The translations under genes were made by a program, and so were the position numbers. Shown one piece after another: positions 1 through 10,192 of a DNA stretch of 64,000 nt. The notes below the pieces were generated by a model that saw nothing but the letters and a program-made list of their open reading frames with translations, was not told the origin of the DNA and searched no databases. The stretch comes from Adiantum capillus-veneris. Its lineage: Eukaryota > Streptophyta > Polypodiopsida > Polypodiales > Pteridaceae. The stretch's first letter is position 1, and each line of letters opens with the position of its first letter. Where the stretch lies: positions 17,558,077-17,622,076 of the forward strand of contig CM043946.1 of the NCBI GenBank assembly GCA_014529385.2, read 5' to 3'.

Positions 1-857
1 AGGCTATGGCGTGCCCTTCTTGGAGCAAAACAGCTCCAAGACAATCACCACAAGCGTCACATTGGACCTCAAATGGCTTTGAGAGATCCGGTAATGTAAG
101 CACAGGTTGAGATATAATCTTTTCAAAAGCATTGTTCTCCTTGGCAGACCATGTATACCTAACGTTTTTCTTTGTTAGGTCATGTAATGGTCCTGCAATT
201 TGTGAGAACTTTTCTATGAAGCATCTATAGTATGGACACATACATATAAAGCTTCTTAGTTCATGAAGATTCCTTGGTTTAGGCCACCCTTTTATTACCT
301 CTAACTTTGATGGATCTAATTAGATGCCATCTTGAGAGATAATGTGACCTAAATACTGAATCTCTTGCAAGAAAAATTCACTTTTCTTTTGATTAACATA
401 AAGTTTATTCTCTCTTAGAACTTGAAATTAGAGTAGATGATGATATCATCAAAGAACACTCCAATAAAGGTTCAGTGAGGCCTGAATAGCTTCTCCATCA
501 AGAGGTTGAATGTGGTGGTGCATTGTCCAAGCCAAAATGCATGACAATATATTCATAAAGACCAAACGTAGTGCGAAATGCGGTCTTTACAATGTCTTGA
601 TCAACTATCCTTATTTGATGGTAGCCACTTTTTAGGTTAATCCTACTGAAGTAGTTCGATCCTTGTAGCTTATCAAATAGGTCTTCTACCCATGGAACAG
701 GAAACCTATTCTTGATAGTGATCCTATTTAGTGCTCTATGGTTGACACACATACGATATGTGCCTTCCTTCTTTTGCACTAATAGCACAGGAGAACAAAA
801 TGGAGATGAGCTAGCCCTAACCATGCCCTTCTCAACTAACTCATGCACTTGCCTCAT
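1..857 (-). pseudogene. pol: Ty3/gypsy reverse transcriptase and start of RNase H, broken
   Basis: The open part at 498-857 reads RT fingers and palm, including SPVLLVQKKEGTYRMCVNHR and LKSGYHQIRI. Further left, other frames on the minus strand continue with the catalytic FFDDIIIY box near 440, then YLGHIISQDG, a thumb/connection segment (ELRSF, SQIAGPLHDLTKK) and the RNase H opening VQCDACGDCLGAVLLQEG near position 30. An in-frame stop follows the ...RPH residues near 460, and at least one frameshift near 420 and one stop near 325 also break the frame. Domain identity rests on these motifs; the family assignment to Ty3/gypsy is firm. Confidence 0.88.
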
Positions 858-1011
858 AATCTCCTCTAGTTGAGCTTGAGAAACTCTATAAGGAGGTTTA
901 TTAGTAGTGAACTTCCTGGAAGAAGTTCAATTGCATGGTCATCATTGCCTCGTTTAGGAGGTAGTTCACAAGGGATGTCGTCAATAAAAACGACATTTAT
1001 ATTTTCTTTTG

Positions 1012-1542
1012 TTAAAGCATTAGGTTTATTTTGAGAATCTTTAACAAAATCATGTACACGAAAATAGAGCTCTTTATTGACTTATTGAAAGCTAGCTTAT
1101 GTACAATGGGTATGGTGTTACCCATTTGCTTAGTGTCTATGTACATATCTTTTTCTCTGAACCTAAAGTAGATTTTCCTTTCAGGGAATTTAACATTGGC
1201 AACCATACGATCAAACAATGGTGCCCCTAGGATTACATCCTTGTGCTTCAGAGGAGAGATAAAGAAGTCCTCTTCGTCCACATAGCTTTGGACATGGAGC
1301 CTCAATTTCCTGATTAAGGGAGTGACTGAAGATTCTTGCCCCTTGAAAGCATCGTCTCCCGGTAGGACATCTCCCATCTCATAGAATTGGATGCCTAGCT
1401 TGGTGGCCAACTCTGTGGATATGAATTTGTGAGTAGAGCCATGGTCAAAGAGAATAAAAGCATCATGTTCTCTTACCTTTCCCCAAGCATGGCATAGAGG
1501 AGATCCTTTGTGGTGAGCTTCCTCTTCTTGGATTTTGACCAA
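1012..1542 (-). pseudogene. pol: Retropepsin-like aspartic protease domain of the gypsy element
   Basis: The reading frame holds HDAFILFDHGSTHKFIS followed by a typical flap and a hydrophobic-hydrophobic-G box (VILGAPLF), as in the protease between gag and RT of plant Ty3/gypsy elements. The active site reads D-H-G rather than D-S/T-G, so the residue after the catalytic Asp is unusual. The frame continues upstream (toward 1560-1640) into the gag zinc knuckle and downstream, after breaks, into RT. The tail beyond about 1090 is probably out of frame. Confidence 0.8.
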
Positions 1543-1558
1543 GGTAGATCTAAGAGGC

Positions 1559-3010
1559 TCATGGAGGGTGTTCTTTTGGGGACAAGTGCAGTACGTATGC
1601 CCTTCCTCGCCGCACTTGAAACAACAGTTATCCTTGCGATAACGCTCAAGCTCTTTAGGAGAGAGTTTGTTTTTGCCTTTGTAAACTCCCTTCTCCTTAG
1701 CTTTGTTGTTATTGGAATTGCCCTTAGGAGACTTTGGACATTTTCCTTACCCTTAGGCTCATTGGAACCCTAGTATAACTATAGATATGGTGCGTGGCCT
1801 TTGGGAGTTGACATACTTCGCCATTTCTTCAGTTAAGCCTGCACAAAATTGTTGTTTTTGCTCTCCAAAATCCACTTTTTTGAAGACAGTGGCTTTGAGA
1901 TGTAAGTCCCAAAACTTGTCTACATATTCGTGAATGGATTCGTAGGGAGAGAGCTTCAAGATTTTCCATTCGGTAAGTACTTTGTCTTTGGCATTTGTGG
2001 CCAAAAACTGCTTCATAATGGAATCTCTTAGAGCTTTCCATGTTTGTGGAGCTTCATTGTTGGCATGTAGGCTAGACCACCATTGCCTGGCAGACTTTTG
2101 AAAGTGCATAGCTACATGGTGTAGCTTAGAGGATTGCGTGAAGCCCTCATCTCTAAATGCCGCATCATTGAATTGTTGGATAAAGGACAACACTTTGTCT
2201 GTAGCACCAAAGGTGCCATCGTAGGTAAGAAAAGAGATTCTCTTTTCTCCCTTGTTGGAGTTCTTGAGCTTGGATGATCTCTTCCATGCGGCATAGGATT
2301 TCCTATGGCCTCTTCTTCTTTATGGTTCAAAAGTTGCACCATCAATTTCTTCAGAAGATGAAGAATTTGAGGAAGATGGAGAAGAGGGTGACCTCTTTCT
2401 CACCTTTTTCTTACCTTGATCTTCTTTGTCTGCACCATCACTTTCATAAGAGAAAGAGGATGAAGAAGATGGAGAAGAGAGGGTGTCCTCTTTCTCGCCT
2501 TTTTCTTTCTTGCTTTTTGTCATCCCTCTTTGAATTATGGTGTGGAGAAGTGTGCAATGGTCTTCTCTGTTTTGGAGGTGATGGAAAGTTTTTAGCCCGC
2601 CGTCTGCGTGGATCCATCTCCGCTGAAGTGGCGGGAGAATCAATTCTTTCTCGTTCCTTCGGTGGTGGCTCTTGAATTCTCCTTTGGGAAGGAGATGCAT
2701 CATCAAGAAGCAAATTTATGAGCCCTTCGTATGGATCCTCTTCTTCTTCCCAAATCAGAGAGAGGCCTCTTTTGGAAGTCTCACAAGGAGGCTTCCTAAG
2801 TACTCACTCATCATGGTGGGGAGCTTGGAGAATCCCATTGAGCACAAAGCTACCGTTGCACTTCACTTTGGAGCGATGGATTGCCCATGGCTTGTTGAAG
2901 CCTAGAAACAAGGTAGTTAACAAGCATAGGGGCATCATTTTAGTAGCCTGTTCATTAGCAAAATCAAAGTTATCAACATTAATTTCACTCTCTTTACTAT
3001 TGTCAGCCAT
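1559..3010 (-). pseudogene. gag: Gag polyprotein of the gypsy element, broken
   Basis: The likely start is the ATG at 3010 (MADNSKESEINVDNF...). Frame changes follow near 2800. A low-complexity Ser/Lys/Glu-rich segment lies at 2320-2706 and ends in an in-frame TAA. The core Gag domain is at about 1780-2230, with the hallmark W-W pair (SARQWWSSLHANNEAPQTW) and MKQFLATNAKDKV typical of Retrotrans_gag. A CX2CX4HX4C zinc knuckle (CFKCGEEGHTYCTC) can be translated at about 1585-1626. Several stops and frame changes make it non-functional. Boundaries of the N-terminal part are inferred. Confidence 0.75.
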
Positions 3011-3387
3011 TCTAACAACTTTTAGGTGTAAATTTTTTAGGTGTACTTTGGCACTTCAAGCCCTAGTTGCTACTCCTCTTTACCCCTTTAGAAAAAGCAC
3101 TCAAGCTACTGTATTCGTGGCTTGAATACCATTAATTGCAAGGAATAAAACAGCATCGGCTCCTGTCAAGCTTCTAATAGCTCAATAGTGGTTAATCCAT
3201 AGGCAAGCCTCGTAGGACTCCACTATAAAGACCATAGCTCTCAACGGTGATGCCCCATTATCTGCACGAAGCCAGGCCCACTGCAAGGCTGAAAAATCCC
3301 TATTCTACTTACTCAAATGCAATTAATAGTCCCAACCATTTATAGCTAGCTTGAGGACCTCCTTTCTTGAGCAAGAAAAGAGAAACC

Positions 3388-3403
3388 TTGTGCTCTGATA
3401 CCA
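3388..3403 (-). promoter_or_regulatory. Primer-binding site, initiator-Met tRNA type
   Basis: The minus strand reads TGGTATCAGAGCACAA, the usual plant initiator-Met tRNA primer-binding sequence. It lies one base from the inner end of the LTR (TGTTACA, ending at 3405). This fixes the element orientation and the LTR boundary. Confidence 0.88.
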
Positions 3404-3404
3404 A

Positions 3405-4575
3405 TGTAACATTTAATGGCCTAGTAACTTGTGTGTAGCAAAAAATAGCATGAACGTAGTGAGCATTTTAGTAAAAAATATTCCAATGAGAATAACAAGA
3501 GTGCTTGGGTGGAGATAGCATGAACAATAGTTCAAAAGAGAGAGAAATTAAGCTATTGACAACAATTGTTTGAGGACCGGATTTACATGGAGCCGGTCCC
3601 TCCTCCAAAAGGCTTTGTATTATGGTTTCTGCCATCAAGAGAGACATTTTAGAATATAATTATTTGTGTTCCTTCAATACTAGCTAGTGCAATGAAGATG
3701 GAAGCTTCAAGCACTAAGAAAAACACTTATCAAACACAATATCAATTCCCTCACGGTCTCAGACCCAAGACCTCTCACACCTTCGAAGATGGTGAGAGCT
3801 AGCAAGGTATGAGAGTAGATTGAGAGGAAGAAGGAGTAGTATTACGAGAAAGAAGTACATCTCCTCACATAATCACTCATATTAGCATAGCAGAGCTTAC
3901 GAATTAGCATGATAGAGGAGATGATCATGCATTGAAGCTTGGCTCTTGGTTGGATTTGCATCACAAAGCCAAGAGTTGTTGGTGTAGGCCTCCCTTCTCA
4001 CAAGCTTGAAGTAGGTGATAAGCTTTCCATTAAAGCTTGAGAAGGAGAGAGAGAGAGTCTTCTTGCTTCACACATGAGCTAATGTGAGTGTGTGTGATAA
4101 TCCTCCACAAATCAGCCCCCTCTCTCATCTTGGTCGACCCCTCTTGCTAATTCCTCTTGTTGGCTTCCCATTGGAACTTTACAAGCTTAGCCAATAGGAA
4201 TTAAGAGGCATAAGTGATAGCCTTGTGACATGTGTCCCCCTTTCCCCTTTTGTGAGAGCTTTAGGTAATTAAATAATGCAACTAAACTCTCATTGTACCC
4301 CTTTGTCTTCTGGCCAATGGGAATCAAGCAAGCCATTGGGTTGTTGAATGGTCATTGGACCCCTTGGGAGATTGTCCAATAGTCTTCTAGAGAGCTTAAT
4401 TATTATTGGTTCTTTTATCAAGCATTTTTAAATGAATTAAACTAAAAGTACTCTAGCCTAATCCTCATTGGTCCACCTCTATGGCCATCCAATAGGATTT
4501 GAGTGCACCTTGGGGGCAACTCGGCTAGGGAGCTGACAAGTGTCCCTTATTCCCTTTGTGTAAAGGGGCTTGCAT

Positions 4576-4617
<42 letters not shown>

Positions 4618-5162
4618 CTCTCTCATCCCCTACTAAAAGGGCTCACCCCCATCAATCTAGGACCACTTGAAGACTTTTTGTACACTCACAAAGCATCCAA
4701 TTCCACTAAGCTCGACCATTTGGACTTACCTTTGAATTTTGGAACCTTAGCATTTGGAAGTCTTAATGGGCTGAACCCTAAGGTCTTTGGAGCCCATTGT
4801 TGCACATGGCTCCCCCTTTGGATCCCTATTTTCCCTCCTTTAAATCCCTATTGTGACCAATAATGCAACTAAACTCTCATTGTACCCCTTTGTCTTCTGG
4901 CCAATGGGAATCAAGCAAGCCATTGGGTTGTTGAATGGTCATTGGACCCCTTGGGAGATTGTCCAATAGTCTTCTAGAGAGCTTAATTATTATTGGTTCT
5001 TTTATCAAGCATTTTTAAATGAATTAAACTAAAAGTACTCTAGCCTAATCCTCATTGGTCCACCTCTATGGCCATCCAATAGGATTTGAGTGCACCTTGG
5101 GGGCAACTCGGCTAGGGAGCTGACAAGTGTCCCTTATTCCCTTTGTGTAAAGGGGCTTGCAT

Positions 5163-5206
<44 letters not shown>

Positions 5207-5566
5207 CTCTCTCATCCCCTACTAAAAGGGCTCACCCCCATCAATCTAGGACCACTTGAAGACTTTTTGTACACTCACAAAGCATCCAATTCCACTAAGC
5301 TCGACCATTTGGACTTACCTTTGAATTTTGGAACCTTAGCATTTGGAAGTCTTAATGGGCTGAACCCTAAGGTCTTTGGAGCCCATTGTTGCACATGGCT
5401 CCCCCTTTGGATCCCTATTTTCCCTCCTTTAAATCCCTATTGTGGCCAAACGTCTGCCAACTTAACCAATATTCTAGCTTTTTCTCCCCTGGTACTTCCC
5501 CATATTAAATAATCAATTTAACATGAGAAAATCATTTAGGAGAATTAGATATTAGTTATTATAACA
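3405..5566 (-). repeat. 5' LTR of the minus-strand gypsy element, 2162 bp
   Basis: The block runs TGTAACATTTAATGG ... TTATTATAACA on the plus strand, with TG/CA ends, and is bounded on the left by the PBS. It is homologous end to end with the solo LTR at 51508-53087 (1580 bp). The extra length is explained by one internal tandem duplication (4274-5449). ORFs that begin in the GT microsatellite (around 4570 and 5165) are chance ORFs inside the LTR. Confidence 0.9.
4274..5449. repeat. Near-perfect 587/589-bp tandem duplication inside the LTR
   Basis: Unit 1 spans 4274-4860 and unit 2 spans 4861-5449. They agree almost base for base; by eye the differences are one GT dinucleotide in the microsatellite and one A/G near the end. 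The solo LTR of the same family has a single copy, so the duplication is private to this copy and recent. Each unit carries a GT repeat of nearly 40 bp (4578-4615 and 5165-5204). Confidence 0.93.
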
Positions 5567-5627
5567 GAAAGTGCAATTTTTTAAAATAGAGATACATTAC
5601 CTCGGTCATGTGATCTCTTCTTCTGGC

Positions 5628-5762
5628 ATCAAAATGGACACTGACAAGGTCGTGTCACTTTTCGATGGCCACATCCCAACACGGTTGAGGAGCTTCAAAT
5701 CTTCTTAGGCATGGCTGGATTTTATCCACAATATATCCGTGATTATGCCAAAATTGTTGTTT
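5628..5762 (+). pseudogene. Short Ty3/gypsy pol fragment (RT-RNase H connection)
   Basis: On the plus strand, IKMDTDKVVSLFDGHIP is followed after a one-frame shift by TVEELQIFLGMAGFY and then the YIRDYAKIV segment. This matches the Ty3/gypsy connection region (D-P-x-K-hydrophobic ... ELQ-x-FLG-x-x-x-FY-x-x-F/Y-I). Only about 135 bp remain, between the end of the gypsy LTR at 5566 and the truncated copia LTR at 5763. The 5567-5627 stretch has no recognisable content. Confidence 0.72.
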
Positions 5763-6164
5763 CCAAATCGGACCCTCCAATCCGCCCATGTGTGGCCGCC
5801 CTTGAGAAGACAAGTCCGCTTTTGAATTCGGCCACCGGCCACCGGCCATTGACTTCCGACCATCGGCCATCGGCCATTGACTACCGGCCACTGGCCAACC
5901 GACTGGTTGTTTTCCGACCACTTTCCGACCGCCGTCCGGGCATAATATTCCGGCGAAAAAGAATATTCCGGCGAAAAAAAAAGTCTCGGGGGCCTCCGCC
6001 CCCGAGGCCTTTAAAGTTGCCCCTGATTCTTGTCCGTGAAAATTTTGGTTTCCGGTGAGTGATTTTCCTTCACGCACGATGGCTTCTCCTCATAATGGGG
6101 GCCTTACAAATGTGCGCTTTTACCACATAAAATTACAAGGGTAAATCAAGCTCCATACTTAACA
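5763..6164 (-). repeat. Truncated 3' LTR of the minus-strand copia element
   Basis: It is about 99% identical to 10578-10979, ending TACTTAACA next to the polypurine tract. The outer 383 bp of the LTR, including the segment with the TATA box, are missing, and the homology stops abruptly at about 5763 against gypsy pol sequence. It keeps the CCGGCCA-rich tract and the GC-rich hairpin found in the full LTR. Confidence 0.9.
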
Positions 6165-6176
6165 ATCTCCCACTTG
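6165..6176 (-). promoter_or_regulatory. Polypurine tract of the minus-strand copia element
   Basis: The minus strand reads AAGTGGGAGAT directly before the 3' LTR start (TGTTAAGTATGG). A purine-rich tract at this place primes plus-strand DNA synthesis in LTR elements. Confidence 0.78.
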
Positions 6177-6224
6177 GAGACTGATCTCCAAACCAAACCT
6201 GTGACTGCTTTCCATTCTGGCTTC

Positions 6225-8705
6225 TTATCCTTGAATGCCAATTGAAGATGAGCAAAAGCTCAACTTCTCCTTGTTGACCACCTTTGTAAACATGTCTGCA
6301 GGATTTTCACTTGTATGCACCTTTCCTAGCTTTAGTTGTCCCTCTTCCAAAAGAGTGCGTATGAAGTGATATCTCACCTCAATGTGCTTTGTCCTTGAAT
6401 GAAAGGCTGAGTTCTTCGCAAGATGGATAGCGCTTTGGCTATCACTGTACAAGACACAATTGTCTTGTTTGAATCCAAGCTCTTCTAAGAATCTGTGAAG
6501 CCACAGAATTTCTTTGCTTGCCTCCGTCATTGCTACATACTCTGCTTCCGTGGTAGAAAGTGAAACCACTTTCTGCAGCTTTGAAGCCCAGCTTACTGCT
6601 GTGCCTCCAACCGTGAACACATAGCCAGTAGTGCTCCTTCGAGTATCTTTGTCACCTGCCATATCTGCATCAGCATACCCTTCTAGAAAAATATCAGTTC
6701 CTCCAAAATACAAAGCATTTGTTGTTGTCCCTTGTAGATACCTAAGTATCCACTTCACAGCTTGCCAATGCTCTTTACCTGGGTTGTCCATGAACCTACT
6801 CACAACTCCCATTGCATGTGCAATGTATGGCCTTGTCCAGACCATAGCATACATTAGAGAACCTACCGCTGCAGCATATGGAACTTTAGACATATAGGCT
6901 ATCTCCTCTTGTGTCTTTGGAAACATATCCTTTGTTAGTTTAAAATGACCAGCCAAAGGTGTAGAAACTGGTTTTGCATTTTGCATTGCAAACCTTTCTA
7001 GTACCTTCTTGATGTAATCTTCTTGAGATAGCTTTATTGTTTTCTTCATCCTGTCCCTTGATATTTTCATACCAAGTATCCTCTTTGCAGCACCTAAATC
7101 TTTCATTGAAAAAGATTTGGACAGCTCCTCTTTTAGGTCTTTGATGTCGTGCATGTTAGCACTTGCAATCAACATGTCATCAACATACAACATTAGGATG
7201 ATGAATTTCCCATCTCCCAAATTCTTCGTGTAGACGCAGTGATCCGAGTTGCATCTTGTGAATCCATGATCCAACATCCATCGATCAAACTTCAAGTACC
7301 ATTGTCTTGATGCTTGCTTTAAACCATACAAGCTCTTCTTTAATCTGCAAACCATTTTCTCCTTACCTTTTACTTCATACCCCTTTGGTTGAAGCATGTA
7401 GATTTCCTCCTCTAAGTCACCGTGAGGGAATGCCGTATTTACATCCATTTGCTCGAGATTTAGATCATGAGCAGCCACAAGGCTTAAGACAAGACTAATT
7501 GAGTTCATTTTTACAACAGGAGAAAATATTTCATTGAAGTCAATACCTTTCTTTTGAGAAAAACCTTTTACCACAAGCCTAGACTTGTACCTTTTCTTCC
7601 CACCTTCTTCTTCCGTTATCTTGTACACCCATTTGTTTTGAAGTGCCCGCTTACCTTTAGGCAACTCAACCAACTCCCATGTTTGGTTGTGATGTAGTGA
7701 GTCCATCTCCACTTGCATGCTCTTCGTCCATTCTTCTTTGGATTCATGTTGCATAGCTTCTTCATATGATTCCGGCTCTCCAAAATCTGAGATCAAGAGA
7801 TGGTTGAAGGAAGGAACAAACCTTTCTGGAGGTCTACTTGCTCTTGTAGATCTTTGGGGAATAGGTTGAGGCTCCTCATTTGGTTGACGTTGTTGCACAT
7901 TGTCACCGTTTGCAGTCCTTGAGTCTTCACCGTCCTCAAGCTCCATGTACTCATCACCTGTTTCTTTTGTTTGTTTTCTTTCCAAGTAATCTTTGTACAT
8001 ATTTTGTTCGTTAAAAATTACATCCCTACTCCTTAAGATTTTACCATCTTCAGGATTCCATAGGCGATACCCAAAGTCTCCTTCTCCATAGCCAATGAAG
8101 AAACACTTTTTGGACTTTGCATCTAACTTTGATCTTAGGCTTCTATCTATGTGCATGAAAGCCTCACACCCAAACACTTTGAGAAATGCATAATTCACCG
8201 GTTTACCTGTCCATGCCTCTTCTGGAACTCCCCCATCCAATACCGTTGATGGTGACCGATTGATTAAGTACACAGACGTACTTACAGCTTCTGCCCAAAG
8301 CTCAAGTGGTAGGCCTGCATGTAGCCGCATGCTTCGTGCTCGTTCCATGATTGTCCTGTTCATCCTTTCCGAAATCCCATTTTGTTGAGGTGTCCTTGGG
8401 GTTGTCCTTTGCCTCCGAATGCCATTGCTAGCACAAAAGCTTTTAAAAGCTTGGCTGCAATATTCGCCTCCATTGTCGGATCTGAGGCATTTAACCTTGG
8501 TACCTGTTTCATTCTCCACAAAGGCTTTCCACCTTTGAAATATGGAAAATACATCGGATTTATTCTTCATGACATAAACCCATGTTTTTCTAGTCGCATC
8601 GTCTATGAATGTTACATAGTACAATGAGCCACCAAGTGATGGTGTACTTGCAGGACCCCAAACATCAGAATGAACCAACTCAAGTTTTTTAATTTTTTCT
8701 TTCAT
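6225..8705 (-). CDS. pol: Copia pol: integrase, reverse transcriptase, RNase H
   Basis: The 826-residue frame begins inside integrase. Integrase core residues are D in LVHSDVWGP (about residue 14), D in RSDNGGEY (about 76) and E in ISERMNR (about 112). A Pro/Gln-rich linker follows, then the copia RT (NKWVYKI near 356, MDVNTAF, SLYGLKQA, catalytic YVDDML near 506) and RNase H (DSQSAIHLA near 754, TKHIEVRYHFI, ENPADMFTK). All three domains keep their catalytic motifs. It should be fused to the upstream frame at 8689-9909; a frameshift at 8689-8720 separates them, and the two frames overlap by 17 bases. The ATG at the start is therefore internal, not a real start. Confidence 0.92.
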   Translation of the reverse strand: MKEKIKKLELVHSDVWGPASTPSLGGSLYYVTFIDDATRKTWVYVMKNKSDVFSIFQRWKAFVENETGTKVKCLRSDNGGEYCSQAFKSFCASNGIRRQRTTPRTPQQNGISERMNRTIMERARSMRLHAGLPLELWAEAVSTSVYLINRSPSTVLDGGVPEEAWTGKPVNYAFLKVFGCEAFMHIDRSLRSKLDAKSKKCFFIGYGEGDFGYRLWNPEDGKILRSRDVIFNEQNMYKDYLERKQTKETGDEYMELEDGEDSRTANGDNVQQRQPNEEPQPIPQRSTRASRPPERFVPSFNHLLISDFGEPESYEEAMQHESKEEWTKSMQVEMDSLHHNQTWELVELPKGKRALQNKWVYKITEEEGGKKRYKSRLVVKGFSQKKGIDFNEIFSPVVKMNSISLVLSLVAAHDLNLEQMDVNTAFPHGDLEEEIYMLQPKGYEVKGKEKMVCRLKKSLYGLKQASRQWYLKFDRWMLDHGFTRCNSDHCVYTKNLGDGKFIILMLYVDDMLIASANMHDIKDLKEELSKSFSMKDLGAAKRILGMKISRDRMKKTIKLSQEDYIKKVLERFAMQNAKPVSTPLAGHFKLTKDMFPKTQEEIAYMSKVPYAAAVGSLMYAMVWTRPYIAHAMGVVSRFMDNPGKEHWQAVKWILRYLQGTTTNALYFGGTDIFLEGYADADMAGDKDTRRSTTGYVFTVGGTAVSWASKLQKVVSLSTTEAEYVAMTEASKEILWLHRFLEELGFKQDNCVLYSDSQSAIHLAKNSAFHSRTKHIEVRYHFIRTLLEEGQLKLGKVHTSENPADMFTKVVNKEKLSFCSSSIGIQG

Positions 8706-9909
8706 TTCCTGATTTTTGAAATTTTACCCTCTTTTGTTTACCATAAACACAATCTTCACAGAACTCTAAGTCCACTTCTTTCAAACCTGGTAGAAGCTTC
8801 TTTTTTTGAAGGATTTGCATTCCTTTGGCACTCATATGCCCAAGTCGGTAGTGCCACACCGCACTGTCAACTTCTGTAGTTGATGCACAAGCTGAAGGTT
8901 GCGTGCTAACAGTACACAAGTAAAGTGTACCGACTTTTTCACCCTTGGCAACCACCAAAGATCCCTTTGAGATCTTCCACCGTTTGTTTCCGAATGCAAT
9001 GTTGTGACCTTCATCGTCCAATTGTCCTGTAGAGATCAAATTTTTGCGAAGAGAAGGAACATGCCTAACATCTTTAAGCTTCCATTCATTTCCGTTAGCA
9101 GTTTTGACAGAAACTGTACCTTTGCCGACAATCTCACAAGCTTCATCATCTCCCAAGTATACATACCCAAAATTACCTTTAGTGTAGTCTTGGAAATGTT
9201 GCTTGTGTGGTGTCGCATGGAATGAAGCCCCCGAATCTACTATCCAGGAATTAGACACATTGTCTAATGAGAGAATTAGAGCATCTTGCTCTACTTTACC
9301 TGCCACATTGGCCTCCGATGTTGGCTTGTTGTCTTGAGACTCTGTCTCCTTCTTCTTCTTGGACCAGCAATCCTTCTTGACATGGCCTTTCTTGCCGCAG
9401 TTCCAACATTCAAGAACTGACTTTGTGCGTGACTTGCTCCGCCTTGAGCGATCACGACCCTTTTGGTTTTTGAACCTCTCCTTAAGCCTTCCTCTTGTTT
9501 CCACTGATAGTGCAGCACTTGATGATTCTCCTGTGCTTCTCCTTCGCATTTCCTCGCTTAGGAGAACACCCACAACATCATCAAACTTAAGAGTACTTGT
9601 GCCAGAGATAGAATTACTTACAGCCATCACAAGGCTATCCCAACTATCTGGTAGAGATGATAGTATAAGGAGAGCTCGCACTTCGTCATCGAAATTGATT
9701 TTCACTGATCGAAGCTGACTTATGTTTGTGTTAAAGTCATTTAGGTGTTCTGCAACTGAACCATTCTCTGCCATCTTTAGATTGAACAAGCGCTTCATAA
9801 GAAATACCTTATTGGATGCCGATGGTTTCTCGTAGAAGTCGTTAAGTGACTTCATCAAGTCCTCCGTGGTCTTCATCTCCGAAACATTGAAGGCCACCGT
9901 TGACGCCAA
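8689..9909 (-). CDS. gag: Copia gag C-terminal part, protease and pre-integrase domain
   Basis: The 406-residue frame carries the Gag core of the UBN2 type (DLMKSLNDFYEKPSASNKVFLMKRL... opening), a basic region, an intact zinc knuckle CWNCGKKGHVKKDC (about residues 167-180), the protease active site WIVDSGASFHAT (about 222-233) and a pre-integrase HHCC segment VWHYRLGHMS ... CEDCVYGKQ (about 350-395). The Gag N-terminus is encoded in another frame at 9912-10130 because of a 14-bp duplication. The C-terminal end is a frameshift artefact; pol continues at 8705. Confidence 0.9.
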   Translation of the reverse strand: MASTVAFNVSEMKTTEDLMKSLNDFYEKPSASNKVFLMKRLFNLKMAENGSVAEHLNDFNTNISQLRSVKINFDDEVRALLILSSLPDSWDSLVMAVSNSISGTSTLKFDDVVGVLLSEEMRRRSTGESSSAALSVETRGRLKERFKNQKGRDRSRRSKSRTKSVLECWNCGKKGHVKKDCWSKKKKETESQDNKPTSEANVAGKVEQDALILSLDNVSNSWIVDSGASFHATPHKQHFQDYTKGNFGYVYLGDDEACEIVGKGTVSVKTANGNEWKLKDVRHVPSLRKNLISTGQLDDEGHNIAFGNKRWKISKGSLVVAKGEKVGTLYLCTVSTQPSACASTTEVDSAVWHYRLGHMSAKGMQILQKKKLLPGLKEVDLEFCEDCVYGKQKRVKFQKSGNERKN

Positions 9910-9911
9910 GC

Positions 9912-10130
9912 TTAACCGGATTGTTCCCAGTGCCTTTCGATCAAGGACAATCGATCAAGGACAATCCATGCTTCATCTGCCATTGTTGCGGGCTTCTTCG
10001 CAAGACCGCCTAGTGGCAAATAGAGGTCCTTCTGGTAGAGATAGTCTTCAATCTGCATCTTCCAATGTTGGTAGTTTTTACCGTTGAACTTCTCAATCTT
10101 GAGCTTCCCTTCCTCCGCCATAACTCCCAC
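9912..10130 (-). pseudogene. gag: N-terminal end of copia Gag, cut off by a 14-bp duplication
   Basis: The frame starts MGVMAEEGKLKIEKFNGKNY, a typical copia Gag start (FxGxNYxxWK), about 50 bp downstream of the PBS. It runs into a 14-bp tandem duplication at 9937-9964 and then reads out of frame to a stop. The rest of Gag is in the frame that begins at 9909. One event therefore accounts for the break. Confidence 0.85.
9937..9964. repeat. 14-bp tandem duplication causing a gag frameshift
   Basis: TCGATCAAGGACAA occurs twice head to tail (9937-9950 and 9951-9964). Its length is not a multiple of three and the frame change in gag maps exactly here. Confidence 0.92.
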
Positions 10131-10180
10131 TCAATTCAAGGAAATCTTTCCTTGAGATAATTTAGCTACGAGCAAACCTT

Positions 10181-10192
10181 GCTCTGATACCA
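10181..10192 (-). promoter_or_regulatory. Primer-binding site of the minus-strand copia element
   Basis: TGGTATCAGAGC on the minus strand, the initiator-Met tRNA type, two bases from the LTR end at 10195. Confidence 0.88.

Larger units (their letters stand above)
1..5566 (-). mobile_element. Ty3/gypsy LTR retrotransposon, minus strand, truncated by the window edge
   Basis: In its own direction (right to left) the element reads 5' LTR (5566 to 3405), initiator-Met-type PBS (3403 to 3388), leader, gag (about 3010 to 1560), protease (1542 to 1012) and reverse transcriptase (about 860 to 1). The order protease then RT, together with the RT sequence, places it in Ty3/gypsy. The rest of pol and the 3' LTR lie left of the window, so target-site duplications cannot be tested. 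Every coding part carries stops or frameshifts, so this copy is inactive. A related solo LTR sits at 51508-53087. Confidence 0.9.

Noticed and set aside
1510-2905. Plus-strand ORFs over the first gypsy gag
   Set aside because: They are antisense to the recognised minus-strand Gag and protease blocks and show no domain of their own.
4570-5512. Two ORFs starting in the GT repeats, with identical protein tails
   Set aside because: They are the same LTR sequence duplicated in tandem; the frame is opened by the microsatellite and contains no domain.
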